Below, piece by piece: positions 10,183 through 22,032 of a DNA stretch of 64,000 bases. The notes under the pieces were generated by a model. That model had not been told where the DNA came from. It saw only the letters and a list, made by a program, of their open reading frames with translations, and did no database searches. The translations under genes were made by a program, and so were the position numbers. Where the stretch lies: the NCBI RefSeq assembly GCF_905147045.1, contig NC_065910.1, positions 1,674,001 to 1,738,000 on the forward strand, given 5' to 3'. The stretch is from Nymphalis io. Lineage: Eukaryota > Arthropoda > Insecta > Lepidoptera > Nymphalidae. Within the stretch, counting starts at the first letter, position 1; the number at the start of each line of letters is the position of its first letter.

Positions 10183-10799
10183 CAGATCCCTCTTCTTGGG
10201 TAACCTCACTCCTCGTTGAAATTTTACAAATATAACTTGAAATTTAAAGTCGAATAATTGAATCAATATAAATATTTGAAGAAATTGTGTTCTAAATAAA
10301 GTAAAAATATCATTGCAGTTGTTTGGAAATAACATAAGAACTTCGTGAGATTCCAATGAATGCTGAATTAGGACTTATTAAGCGATTTACGCTTGAGGTT
10401 GTTAAAGTAATAAAATAATTTTATAATTAAAAAAAAAACCTTTTCCAATTGTAAAAAGAGATTACCAATGACAATAATCTCAGAATGAAATGCTTAAATA
10501 ATATTGCATGGACAGACGGTACTGTGACAATTTTGTTATATGTGTATATGTGTGCTATTGCACACAACGTAGGACGTATGTTAATTAAAAAAAACCCTCT
10601 AGTGATAAAGAATGCAATAAAGTTGTCGTTTAAAATCAAGTTTATTCAACTACCTGACTTAACCACCGCTGACACGAGCGCTTTTCCAATGTTTAAATGC
10701 GGTTTATTTTTAAAGTTTAAAACAGACACTGGGAATTTTTTTATTAGTTCACTACGTATTTTAAGCTATGGCCGTAAAGTGCCTAATATATAATAATAG
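10183..10799. other. AT-rich; one unsupported 102-codon frame
   Basis: A plus-strand frame at 10485-10793 has no recognisable domain, splice context or coding composition. I do not call it a gene. Confidence 0.5.
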
Positions 10800-10955
10800 T
10801 AGACCGATTTCCGCCACGGTGGCCGATCTAAAGAGAGATTAGCCAACTGCGCAGGACATATTATAGTGCACGAGTATGTGCGCAAACACAGGTGCATTCT
10901 CTATTCCCTAACTCTCATAATGCGATGGTACGGCATCCGACGCGAATAACGTACC
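10800..10955 (-). mobile_element. SINE-B 3' half
   Basis: Antisense match from GACCGATTTCCGCCACGG through TGTGCGCAAACACAGGTGCA to ATAATGCGATGG, then breaks off. Moderately diverged. Confidence 0.78.
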
Positions 10956-11519
10956 AGGATATTTATTATATATTTATATTATTATAAGGCAAATGAGAAC
11001 TAAGTTTAGGATGCACACACTTATCCCTTAAATCATGGATATTTGTAATATGGCTTATTGAGTTATATGTATGGCTTATTTGAGTTCCATTAAAACCTTT
11101 TTTCTCGGTAATCGTTTTCGAAAAAACTTTAAAAACACTTAGGAACAGCAGTTCCTTTTCGGTTATAGTAATATAGCTTCATCTAACTTTTTTTTTTCTT
11201 CGTCTCTTTTCAAAATTTCAATAAAATTGTACAGGAGTTTTTCTTCTCGATACTACAATAAAAAAAACTGATTGCACTTATCACATAATCTTCTATCCCA
11301 ATTGTATTCTAGTAGAAATTGTATTCTAGTAGAAAGGTTATATGTGACACAACATCACGTTACAACCCACGAGGTGAAACAATAGCGTTGAGCGTAGGTG
11401 AAACGGCTCGTAGCAGCTAGTCTTTCATAAAGGATCAAATTGATCTTTTATAAAAGTTCTTCTTCATGTCCTTATCCCTTATCATGGAGTTTGCTCAACA
11501 AGTATCACGTACATATAAT
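10956..11519. other. AT-rich, no recognisable feature
   Basis: Includes a local duplication of GTATTCTAGTAGAAA at about 11305-11335; otherwise unremarkable. Confidence 0.5.
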
Positions 11520-11650
11520 TCCGTGGCGCTCCTCGGAAAGGGTACCGTTGGTTTTTAGTAGGTATTCTGATGTTTGGTGCACACTCAGCGCTGTAGACAC
11601 CGGCAAGTCTTACATACGTTTTTCCAGCGTAAAAAAAAAAAAACAAAAAC
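11520..11650 (+). mobile_element. R1-clade LINE 3'-UTR copy, 5'-truncated
   Basis: Matches the 2242-2730 element from CCGTGGCGCTCCTCG through GGTACCGTTGGTTTTTAGTA to TTTTTCCAGCGT and a poly(A) run. No coding sequence is included. Confidence 0.75.
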
Positions 11651-12542
11651 CGCGTATTCTTCTTCCGTTCTTTTCTGTCACTCGTTATCTCATTACTTAA
11701 ACACCTTTCATACACATATCCTTTCTTACGCATTCCACGATTTTGATTATTTAAGATAATTTAATTTCCTGCTTAAAGAATTGTGGGAGCAAAGCGATAA
11801 ATAAAGTCTGAGCCCTTTTTATATTGCGCATAATTAACTCCCGTGTGAACGATGCCTTAAGATAAGCTTGAATAATTTAGTAAAACAAATATTTTCAAAT
11901 ACAGATTGTATAAGTATGAAGTATTCAATTTTTTGTTTGTAATTTTATCAAAAAAAAAATTACGAATATTTGTTTTGCTTTAATAAAATACTCTTTTTAA
12001 ACTTCTTAATGACATTTTATGAAGAGTTATTATAATATATTTTGTTATTTAAGTTTTATAATTGTACACAAAAAACTCACACAAATATATAAATTTATTT
12101 AATTACATTTATTTTTCCATTTTATTTTATGAAGTGAAATATAATAACAGCCATTAAATGTCCCTTACTTCTCGTCTATCTATGGAAGAATTTTAAGATT
12201 TTTATTCTACCAAGCCGCTCCAAGCCATGCAGATAAAATTCACGTGTCTATTGTCTGTGTTCTCTGAATCTTTTATATTTTTCTATTTGATATGTAATTA
12301 TACTTGTATTGGTGTAATTTTTTATGATTATTACTATTTTTTGCAATAATTAGTTGCGCAAATTCACTGTAATTTTCACGTAAATTTCGTTTCTAGTCAC
12401 GAATTCATAATTCAAACATAATTACTTGCGATGAGAAGAATATTACGAAATTGAGTACGTTTTAATATGTACACATTTCAGTAAACAATTTGTGTAGCAA
12501 AGATTCACATTAGTCACGCGTACTGAGTTACATGCGCTAATT
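11651..12542. other. AT-rich, no recognisable feature
   Basis: Only A/T tracts and short low-complexity runs were seen. Confidence 0.55.
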
Positions 12543-12575
12543 TTTCTATCATGTCTTAGGTAGACATGATAGAAA
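12543..12575. repeat. Perfect 14-bp inverted repeat (hairpin)
   Basis: TTTCTATCATGTCT (12543-12556) pairs perfectly with AGACATGATAGAAA (12562-12575) around the 5-base loop TAGGT. I found no matching MITE ends or flanking duplication. Confidence 0.85.
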
Positions 12576-12988
12576 TTAATATTATTAATATTCTTTTGAC
12601 ACTAGTTTAGGTACTGCTTAATTTAATCAAGATCTGAGCGATGACCGTTTATTGTGTAGAGCGATTGTCATCTGACCTCTGAGATTCATCAGAACAAGTA
12701 ACGTAAGAAAGTACACTGTGGCAATGTTTACTCATATTATAAATCTTGTAGTTACCTTAAATGGTGACTATCTACCACTCACCAGCTGTCAACAATCGAG
12801 GCGTCCTCAGATAAGGTCCAATGCCACACGACATACCATCAGACGAGTTGAATGTCGCTTGTATGAAAGGTAATATTTGTTGTAATGTTGCACAATTAAT
12901 TTTACTTCATTTGGCGGATGATTCGTCGAATATTTCTCGTAATATTTTGATAATTACAGTCTAAATAAAAGAAAGACATATGATTTGA

Positions 12989-13074
12989 GAAAAATATACT
13001 ATTTTTTTATAGAAAAATATATTATTTTTTTATTGAAAAATATATTATTTTTTTATTGAAAAATATATTATTTT
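12989..13074. repeat. Tandem repeat, 23-bp unit, ~3.7 copies
   Basis: The unit reads approximately GAAAAATATATTATTTTTTT plus ATT. Units start at 12989, 13012, 13035 and 13058; the last is incomplete. Copies 2 and 3 are identical. Confidence 0.92.
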
Positions 13075-14648
13075 ACATACAAATATTACCTCATAAATTT
13101 TATTATTCATCTTTTATCCATAAACAAAAATTACAATATGGCAATAGACCAATACATTGTATGTTAGTGGCACAGGGCCGGATTTAGCGGTCTGGAGGTC
13201 CCATGGCAATAAAGGAATGAACGCATTATTATTTTATAATAAAAATATATATATATTAATAAATTGATATGGAGTGTAAAAAAAAAGAATTCTACTTGAT
13301 TTTTTTTTGTATCTGTGTACTTAATATATTAAAAGTGTGTACTCGTTAGCATAGGGCCGTTTTATCATTTAAGAAATTAATGTGGGACTCCCGGGTCTGT
13401 AGCCTTGAATGAGAAATTCAGCCCTTAGTATATACAATAGATTAAAATAATTCATTTATAGTGACATAGAGGAGTTTTTACCAAATGTTGTGATAATATT
13501 AGGTGTTTTCCTAACTTATGTCTATCTAATCAGGTATATAAATATTTAACACAAATTAGATCCTAAATGAAAGCCTTGATAGAGAAAGATAATACATAAA
13601 GATATCCCACAAAATACTCTTAGACTATTCAATATTTCAGTCTCAAAATCGTTTTAAAGTATAATATATTCAAAACATTTTTCTCTAAGCGTGTTTTCCA
13701 CGTGTTCCATCCGTAATGTCTTGTGCTGTCCCGTGCAAACGCGTGCTACAAGCCTCTAATCTCGTAACACTTTATTACCCGTATCTAACTACTATTTATT
13801 GCCATTTTATGGAACTTGTGTACACACGTATACTTTTAGACGTGATTGTTCGTCAATTATAATAGAAAAAAATTTCAGTAATATTCAATATATAAATATT
13901 ATTAGGCCCTCATTACATTTCTAATGTAGATTAAATCGATTTCTTATTTAAACATAACCACATGTAGGAAGATAGATGTAAGAAGAAGGAAGAAGCTGTC
14001 CAAAAACAATTACAGACATAATCGTAAGTCGACTGCTGATTTACGATTATATCTGCACGTACATATAACATATAAGCACGCACAAACATCCAACTGAAGC
14101 ACTGATGCCGATCTGAATGGTCATACGTAAGCTCAAGGCTATAGCGTAGACTTAGCAATACTCGGTATTTCGCTATACGAACGAATTCGAAATAATAAGA
14201 CCTAAAGAAGAATGAGGATAATATACATATATAGCTCGCAGAGTTAACCAGTTAAAGTGAAAACACCCAATTTCACATCCGATGTTAAAATATATGGAGA
14301 CCACCCTAAAAATGGGGCACAAAAGAACAGCACCCCGAGGTGATGTGACGGCTCAAAAATGATAGTGAGAAACCATTGTCATTTGTGAAAACAGCGGGAT
14401 TCAGAAGGTAAAGGGTCGGTCTCTAACAGTAGACCTTTAAAAGATGACGAAACGTAAGTATAAATGACGATGATGTATAAATGACGGAAGTATAAAGTAT
14501 AAATTACTCATATTTAGGTTTTTATAGACTTTAATATCAGCAGTGGCGGATTTACAAATTTTCAATGTATAGGCTGTAAAGTTTTTGCCGCCCTTGCCTC
14601 CACAACAGTCATATTTTTACATGTCAGTCCTACTACGGGTTGGAGGCG
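13075..14648. other. AT-rich, possible hAT-end remnants only
   Basis: CAGGGCCGGATTTAG at about 13173 and CAGTGGCGGATTTAC at about 14543 resemble outer ends of hAT elements, but no partner ends or 8-bp duplications were found. The stretch at 14270-14470 has a different, less AT-rich texture that I cannot assign. Confidence 0.4.
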
Positions 14649-14682
14649 TTTGGAAAAACGCGTTTACGAGTTTCTCCCACAT
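14649..14682 (-). mobile_element. Short R1-clade 3'-UTR remnant
   Basis: TTGGAAAAACGCGTTTACGA followed by TTTCTCCCAC corresponds to the antisense of the final segment of the 2242-2730 3' UTR. Only ~34 bp are left. Confidence 0.45.
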
Positions 14683-14854
14683 GAGTATGAAGATATGCAG
14701 GACTCACCGTTAGGGGGCGGCGTACTGTCTGTTTTACTCTAGAATGTGAAATTTTGCTGCACCGTTAAATGTACAATGACAAGTCATCGGCAAAATTTGT
14801 TGCCGGCTGCTATTTGTAAAACATCAGAAAACCGTCAAGAAGAAATATTTTTGA

Positions 14855-15148
14855 TTTTTTTTTTTTATAGAATAGGAAGGTGGACGAGCATATGGGCCAC
14901 CTGATGGTAAGTGGTCACCAAACGCCCTTAGACATTGGCATTGTAAGAAATGTCAACCATCGCTTATAGCCAATGCGCCACCAACCTTGGGAACTAAGAT
15001 TTTATGTCCCTTGTGCCTGTAATTACACTGGCTCACTCACCCTTCAAACCGGAACACAACAATATCAAGTATTGCTGTTTTGCGGTAGAATATCTGATGA
15101 GTGGGTGGTACCTACCCAGACGAGCTTGCACAAAGCCCTACCACCAGT
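14855..15148 (-). mobile_element. SINE-C copy, full length (subfamily I)
   Basis: Complete from the poly(T) (poly(A) on the sense strand) to ACCACCAGT. It carries the subfamily-I markers AAGGTGGACGAGC, CACCAAACGCCCTTAG and CGCTTATAGCCAATG. The 75-codon plus-strand frame (from 14973) is a SINE translation. Confidence 0.88.
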
Positions 15149-15220
15149 AAAATTTCGATTTCTTCGAACCGCCATATTTGCCACCCCAAAAATAGGCTGA
15201 AGCCTAGGTAGGTAGGTAGT

Positions 15221-15402
15221 AGGTAGGTAGGCCACCTGATAGTGCTTTTCAGCACCGCCCATAGATATTGGCATGGTAAGAAATATTAACCATTACAAGT
15301 TTGCCACCAACCACGCTTCGAATTGGTTCAAAACGATACCTAGTATTGCTGTTTGACACTAGCATACGTGATGCATGGAACTACCTGGACGGTTTGCCCA
15401 AA
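15221..15402 (-). mobile_element. SINE-C remnant, older copy next to a young one
   Basis: Recognisable by GGCCACCTGATAGTG, CCCATAGATATTGGCATGGT and CTAGTATTGCTGTTTG, with many changes. It is in the same orientation as the copy ending 70 bp upstream; a (GGTA)n-like stretch separates them. Confidence 0.6.
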
Positions 15403-16539
15403 TCTATAACCAAGTAAAGTCGGATTTATATTAGATAGATTTGCCTTGCTTTTAGTTTATATCTTGTATGTTCCATATAGATAAGGCTTTTAGAAAATGA
15501 TAATAGCATTATATGTGTTGGTCAACGGTACAAGAATGTGCGTTAAAAACGGGCGCGGCGCGTTGCGTGCGAGATCCGTCTGCTGACAAGCGACCTGTGC
15601 TTAGTATTTACTTTAATATGAGTTAATACTATGAGTATTTGATATTAATTGGTGTGCTAAATTACAAACACGCATGCATTTTTATTTTGCAACATATGTA
15701 ACTAATGCATACTTCTTATCGAAATAAAATAACGCATAATCTTTCGATATTTTTTTAATGTTTAATGAATAAATGTTTTTTTAATGCTACCAGTATATTA
15801 TATCTATGTATCCTTACTATCTAATTAAATATATTTATGGTTCATGGAAGATTTTTATAAAGCACGATTATTGTCGTCAAAGTTTATCCAGAAGAGGTAG
15901 CTGCAAAACAGCTTGTACTTACTCATTGTTTAATTTATATCATACTTTAATTTTAAATTATATTTATTAAAAAATATTACACTTAGATATAAAAATCGTG
16001 TATAATAAAGTAATTTGATATGATTTTTTACCGCTGTTGAATTATAGATGACCCCTTATACGGCGATTCATCACAGTTCAAATGTTTTAACGGCGGCGGC
16101 GGTGAATGTTCTTAATTTGTGTTTTAATAAGACATAAGTTTTTTATTTACAACGAAGTGTTTAGTTTCTTTTTGTTTAAGCGTATTGAAATACCAGTTGA
16201 GAAAGAACATATATTCTTTTAATAATAATAGTGATGCCCGTTTTAATCGAATTACTAATATTCTTATTTAGCACTCAAATTAAGCGTAAGACTAGTGTTA
16301 GTAGTGAGGATGACAATAGACCAAGGGGCGAGATCGCATCTGCGACTTATATATCACTAGACATAATTTAATTTGCTATTATTAACATGTAGGACAAACC
16401 AAATCTTATTTTCTTATTTTTTTTTTCCATTTACAAGATAAAAATACACAAAAAACTACTTGAATATTAAATTTTTTTTTTCTATTACATCTATATATCA
16501 TATTTAATAAATTCTATAAATAAAATATATATGTTCTTA
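15403..16539. other. AT-rich, no recognisable feature
   Basis: Contains small CpG-rich patches (GGGCGCGGCGCG at ~15550; GGCGGCGGCGG at ~16092), but no exon or repeat was recognised. Confidence 0.5.
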
Positions 16540-17869
16540 TGTTCTTCTAAAAAAAAATCTTTAATTACGCCGATTTATAAGTCTGGAAATAAAAACGATA
16601 TAAAAAACTATCGCGGTATTTCTAAATTGTCAGTTATTCCAAAACTTTTTGAAAAGATTGTCTATGATACGATATTTCCATTATTAAGGCCTCTACTTAC
16701 CTGTAACCAACATGGTTTTATTAATAAGCGATCCACTGAGTCCAATCTGTGTGAGTTCTTGCATACAGTATTGAGTGCTATGGAAGTTGGCTTCCAGGTA
16801 GATGTCGTATACACTGATTACTCGAAAGCATTTGATAAGATATCGCACAATTTGTTATTACAAAAACTTAACAACATCGGTATACATGGTGACCTTCTAC
16901 GTTGGCTTACATCTTATCTCCGCGAAAGATCTCAAGCCGTTGCTATTAAAGGATATATGTCTAGTTTTATTCCTGTAACATCGGGTGTATCACAAGGTTC
17001 TCACCTTGGCCCTTTACTTTTTAACATTTTTATTAATGACGTAACTAATTGTTTCAAAAATTCTCAAGTTTTATTATACGCTGATGACACTAAAATTTTT
17101 AAGATAATAAAAAATAATCAAGACTGTTTTCATTTACAAGAGGATTTAAATAAATTAGGACAATATTGCATTGCTAAAAATAAATTTGCAGCTTAATGTT
17201 GACAAGTGCTGTGTAATTACATTTTCGAAAAAAAAAGAACAAATAATTTTTGACTATTCCATATTTAATACTAAATTAAAAAGGGTAACCGAGGTGAGAG
17301 ACCTTGGGGTACAACTAGACAAAAAACTTATATTCGATAAGCATATTGAGGAAATAGTGATGAAGTCGTATAAAATGCTTGGATTTATCTTTCGGCAAGG
17401 GGCAGATTTTAAAAATATTCATACCTTTGTAATTTTGTACAATGCTTTCGTTAGATCACATTTAGAGTATGCGTCAACTGTTTGGAATCCACAATATGCA
17501 AAATATGTCAACTTAATTGAAAATATACAAAACAAATTTATCAGGAGGTTGCGATACAAATTTACTTTTCCTGACTCTGTTTTTATGCCACTTGAAGAAC
17601 GTAGAGAACAAAGAGACCAAATGTTTCTTTACAAAATATTAAATAATTTAATTGATTCTCCATATCTGCTCAGTGAGATTTTATTTAAGTGTCCTCGTTT
17701 TAACGCTCGCTCTCAGGATACTTTTTCGATACCCATTTATAAAACTAATTATTTCAAAAATTCTTTTATTCTAAGATCTTGTAATAGTCATAATAGAAAA
17801 TACAACCACATTGATCTGTTTAAAAATAGTTTAAGTAAATTTTATAATCTTGTGAAAAATACTTATTAG
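16540..17869 (+). pseudogene. Non-LTR reverse transcriptase (LINE ORF2), frameshifted
   Basis: Two overlapping frames join at a single-base insertion in the AAATTT run at 17182-17187. The first frame has the RT landmarks in order: the I-T-P-I-Y-K-S-G start, Y-R-G-I-S, H-G-F motif, the F-D-K-I-S-H-N block (motif A), S-G-V-S-Q-G-S (motif B, usually QGS-x-L-G-P-L-L-F) and the catalytic Y-A-D-D at 17077-17088. The second frame continues through L-Q-L-N-V-D-K-C and the thumb/C-terminal region (L-E-Y-A-S-T-V-W-N-P) to a stop at 17867-17869. The upstream endonuclease is missing. Despite the frameshift the coding sequence is well kept, so the copy is not very old. Confidence 0.88.
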
Positions 17870-18071
17870 TAATTAACCATAACCATATTTTCGTTAAAAT
17901 TTTACTTTGTCATAAATAGTTATATTTTATGTAACATCAAAATTAGTCCACTTCCCTGTTAAAACAGTAGTGGAAACTTAACTGGCATAAGTGTTAAAAT
18001 ATGATTATTATATTAAGTTGTAATATACGATATGCTGTATGTTTCCCTAATAAATAAATAAATAAATAAAT
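16540..18071 (+). mobile_element. Jockey/CR1-group LINE, 5'-truncated, with (AATA)n tail
   Basis: Holds the reverse transcriptase and C-terminal part of ORF2, a short 3' UTR and a microsatellite tail of AATA units (18049-18071). A short-repeat tail fits the CR1/L2 side of the group better than poly(A)-tailed jockey. The exact 5' breakpoint is unclear; I place it near 16540. No convincing target duplication was found. Confidence 0.85.
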
Positions 18072-18072
18072 G

Positions 18073-19945
18073 TTTTGTTCAATTTTATCTATCTATATAT
18101 GTGAAATTGTATTATCTATACCTAAAAAAATCGTATAAAAACGCGATGTTTATTAAAAGTGTTATGAATATATTTTTAACGTTTAAAGGTTTTATTTACC
18201 TTATAATGCCTACGTATTCTTATTTCAAAGTTAAGTTGATCTTGAACTATCTCAACTAGTAGAAACACGACATATGACATTCTTAAATAGATATACTCGT
18301 ATATATATTAGACTGATCACTCTGACATTGTTTATTTATCTGATTAAAGGGACTAGTAATTTTATAACGATTCTGTCTATTATGTGAATCAAATTCCTAC
18401 AAAACATATTACTTGAGCAATATATTAAAAATTATGTATTTCATATATATTACTGCACTAAAATACGCATGTAAGATTCTCAATTTCGATGATATTTTCA
18501 ATATTTTCTTCGATGACGTTACGTAGCTGTTTACATATATGTTTGGTCAATTGGATAAATAGTTTTTAAATCTTAAATAAAATTATAAAATTAATTCAGA
18601 TTTGATTGATAATTTTGAGAAAATAACAGTCTCTCTTACAAAGGAAACCTTTACTGAATGAATAATTTAAGGAGACATATTATGATAAAGAGTGACAGCA
18701 AAACAAACATACTTTTATATTTACAACATTAATAAGGCGTCTTGTGCAACCATGACACCATTGGCCGTAAGCCAGGTTCAAGATTATTTCTTTGAATTAA
18801 ATGTACATACATACATATGGGTTTTATTTTCTGTATTTTATTCTTGTGTGGGATTTGTGTTACTTGAACTAAAAATATATGTAATTTAATACCTATTTAA
18901 TTATTAATTTATTTAAGGCGTGTTAATTTTTATTTTATTTTATCAAGGTGAAAGCGAAAAGCTAAAAAGGATTTTTGGAAATATATTGTAATAAAAAAAA
19001 AAACAAATTAAAAATAGCATTACCGTTACACAAATTAGTTGTTTTCAGTGATGAGTGTTTAATAATTTAATATTTTATTAATAGATTTTGAAATTTGCGA
19101 GAAGGGGATGAAACATATAATTCAGGAAGAGACAAATATTGCATAAAATATCTATCATTGAAACTATTTTCTGTGAATTTCTTTCGAGATAATTTTATAG
19201 TAATAATATATTCATATCTCGAATTTATACAGGTCTTATATATAACGTTATTATGAATTAATTTATATAACTTGATCTCCTTCATTCCTTATAAAATATT
19301 AAAAATCAATAAGCGTGTATTTTTAACAAGTAATTATTATTTTAACTGTTTTTCTTAAAAGTTTCAAGGAGCAATGATGGTTTGTTGGGTAGAACACGTC
19401 CATCATAAGCGAAGGTTGGATTGCAAGTGTTTTTGTGATTAAAATGGTGTTAGCGATTAAAACGTAGAATGGAATCATTTATTTTGCAAGAAATTCCAGA
19501 AGGTTTATATCCTTATTCATTTGAAATTCTTTAATAAATTGTTAAATTACTTATAAAATAAATATAAGATTGGAGTGCTAAAACTCATAATTACAAAAAA
19601 GATTAAATTTAATCTGAGGAAATTTGTTTAAATGAAGCAAAAAAATGTAAATCTTACTAACTTGTACGGATGACTCCCCATTAACATTGCCTATTCATTA
19701 AAGCTTTTATATTTCAGCACAGAAATAAGACTCAATCAACTTAGATTAAAAAAATGTTCGCGGATTTGTTATTTACAACAATAATAATTAAAAAACTATT
19801 TTGTAAATTAATGCCTATATGTGGCGAGCGTTAGTGGTTTTATTAAGCTAAATTGTTATATTTGCATGTAAATATGGCTTTTGTTGGAAAAGGACGTTTG
19901 ATTGTTGTATATGGCAATACGAGTGGTGATCGATTCGTCATTGAC
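18073..19945. other. AT-rich, no recognisable feature
   Basis: No exon, RNA gene or repeat was recognised in this 1.9 kb. Confidence 0.55.
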
Positions 19946-19960
19946 AATCTTTGTCTGGCC

Positions 19961-20115
19961 TTCTTTTTTTTTAATGCTGGAAAGACGCGTTACGCCTTTC
20001 CCACCCAGGAACAGTGGGTATGGCTCGCCGGTGTCCAAGGCGCCGAGTGCGCCCCTGGCATCGGAATACCCACTAAAAAACCAGCGGTACCTTTTCCGTC
20101 TTAACGAGGAGCATG
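19961..20115 (-). mobile_element. R1-clade LINE 3'-UTR-only insertion
   Basis: A 155-bp antisense copy of the 3' UTR with poly(T) at the left, flanked by a perfect 15-bp duplication AATCTTTGTCTGGCC (19946-19960 and 20116-20130). The perfect duplication marks a recent, heavily 5'-truncated retrotransposition. Confidence 0.92.
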
Positions 20116-20130
20116 AATCTTTGTCTGGCC

Positions 20131-20606
20131 CTCACCAATCGTAAGTCGATTGTTATTTTTCTTATGTTTAAATATCATATATTAATTTTTTTGGTCACAA
20201 TACATACATGGAATAAATTTGGTTATAATTTGGAGTTGTGGCGTATTTGCCAGTCTACCTTCCTATTTTGCATAATTAAAAAGCGCCGTAACAAATATAA
20301 ATAAGAAAGTATTGGTATCTTAGCTATAATTTTAGCGACCCGTGCCCACTCTTACACAACACACGCGTGTGTTTCGACACGCTAGTGCCGTGTCACCGGT
20401 GCAATTTAGTGATGTACTATATTCGAATAATATATAAGATCCACGATGGTAGAATCAATGTTAGCTTAGAAAATAGTTTTTTTTTTGTTTTTTTTTTCTT
20501 CTAATATTCCTCTTTTTGCTTCCACTATTGGTGGGCTGTTTTATAATTCGCCCAAAGAAATGCAATTTTTTTTATAAACGAATTAATATCGGTTCAATTG
20601 AAAGTC
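20131..20606. other. Spacer with alternating CpG/GT patch
   Basis: CACAACACACGCGTGTGTTT at ~20355 is a short palindromic patch. No gene was recognised. Confidence 0.45.
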
Positions 20607-20614
20607 ACCAATAT

Positions 20615-20844
20615 CAATCAATCAATCAATCAACAGCCAATCGTTATCCACTGCTGAACATAGGCCTCTCCCAAGGTGCGCCAAAGCTCCCTGTCTTCGC
20701 CTTCCGCATCCAGTTGGTGCCCGCCACCTTCTTAAGGTCGTCGGTCCACCTGGCTGGAGGGCGCCCTACGCTGCGCTTGCCGATTCGCGGTCTCCACTCT
20801 AGGACTCGTCTGCTCCAACGGCCATCGGTCCTACGACATACGTG
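20615..20844 (-). mobile_element. RTE-clade LINE 3' end, 5'-truncated, (TTGA)n tail
   Basis: On the minus strand the frame carries R-W-S-R-R-V-L-E-W-R-P-R, then G-R-P-P-A-R-W-T-D-D-L-K-K-V-A-G, the typical RTE ORF C-terminus. One frameshift follows, after which the expected E-A-Y-V-Q-Q-W ending and a stop lie in another frame. The stop overlaps a TTGA-repeat tail. An 8-bp direct repeat ACCAATAT flanks it (20607-20614 and 20845-20852). Confidence 0.82.
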
Positions 20845-20952
20845 ACCAATATATATAATTATATATCAACTTTATATATTTAAATAGATTTAATTTTTTT
20901 TGTCATTAGTTACTGATATTATATAATGATTTATGTTTTTAAGCCGATATAT

Positions 20953-21098
20953 AGCCTAGTGCAAATGACACGTGAATCTTAATGGAAAAAGATAGTGGGT
21001 GCTGGGCGGTGAAGCTCATGATTATCCATAAATCTCTAAGCCTCTATGTTAAGAGAGGAGACTTTAACCCAACAGTGGTACATTTACAGGCTGCTGTA
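20953..21098 (+). mobile_element. SINE-D remnant, degraded
   Basis: Scattered matches to the tRNA-like head (ACGTGAATCTTAATGG) and the 3' end (AACCCAACAGTGGTACATTT, ACAGGCTGCTG), with the middle largely lost. Confidence 0.5.
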
Positions 21099-22032
21099 TT
21101 TTTTGTTATTTTATCGAAAAATCAGAATGATAAATCAACTATCGATAAGTGTAACAGCCCTAAAGCTCTGGTCTGGGCGCGGTTGCTCGCCTTGCACACA
21201 TGTTCTGACACATGCATTGCGTGTACAGATTTGTGATCCTAGATAATAATGGAATTACTAATCATTTCGCAAATAGTTATATTATAATAATCCCAGGACA
21301 TTTATTTTAATACATGTTATAAAATATGTAGTAGGGCTGTCTGAAGGAATACTATCGTCAGATATTCATTCATTCGTACATCATTCATGTTTTCAGCACT
21401 GGCAGGTTATAAAAAAAGTTATAACTCTTATAATTACTTATGGTTCGCTGCATTTTCTATACTTTCATTCATTCATATAACATTCATCAAATAATTGTAC
21501 ATTATTGTATTTTAGGCTCTATCGATAACATTATCTTAGTTACATCAATTGTTATTTAAACAGCAGATTATAAATACAATATGTAAATTCAGTGGTTTCC
21601 CGGGTTTGAATACAGAACCTTCAGCTAGGTTTCACGTGTCCTAAGCACCTGCGCTATCACGGTTCAAATTTATACACAAAATTAAACATAAACTAGAAAA
21701 ATACTAGATCTACGACTAGACTTTAAGTTTGTCTCAAGATTACTAAATCAGATTTTTTAAGTTTTTATTTAAAAGACTAGCTACTGCACACGGTGTCATC
21801 CGTTACTGTTCCGACCCGGGGGCCGTAGCGTCATGTGACAGCTTATAACATTTCGACGATTTCGAAACGGTTTCAAAAATGAGCAAACTTGTAGCAGTAC
21901 GCATAGCAACGAACTCTCAATATGTATTATATTAGTATATATGTTAATTGATAATGCCTACAGCTGTTATAATAACGCTAATTGTCAAACGAGTACGACG
22001 TACGAACCGATGTAGATTCTATTATTTTTTTT
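21099..22032. other. AT-rich; degraded repeat ends
   Basis: At 21590-21650 an antisense tRNA-like head (CCCGGGTTTGAATACAGAAC) may be an old SINE. At 21776-21810, GACTAGCTACTGCACACGG resembles the opposite end of the Helitron-like repeat seen at 4172. Neither can be delimited. Confidence 0.35.

Noticed and set aside
10485..10793. A 102-codon plus-strand frame.
   Set aside because: No domain, no coding composition and no splice or promoter context; expected by chance in 64 kb.
14430..14455. A 24-nt exon-like segment between AACAG and GTAAGTA.
   Set aside because: No pyrimidine tract, an in-frame stop at its first codon in one frame and no partner exon; likely chance.
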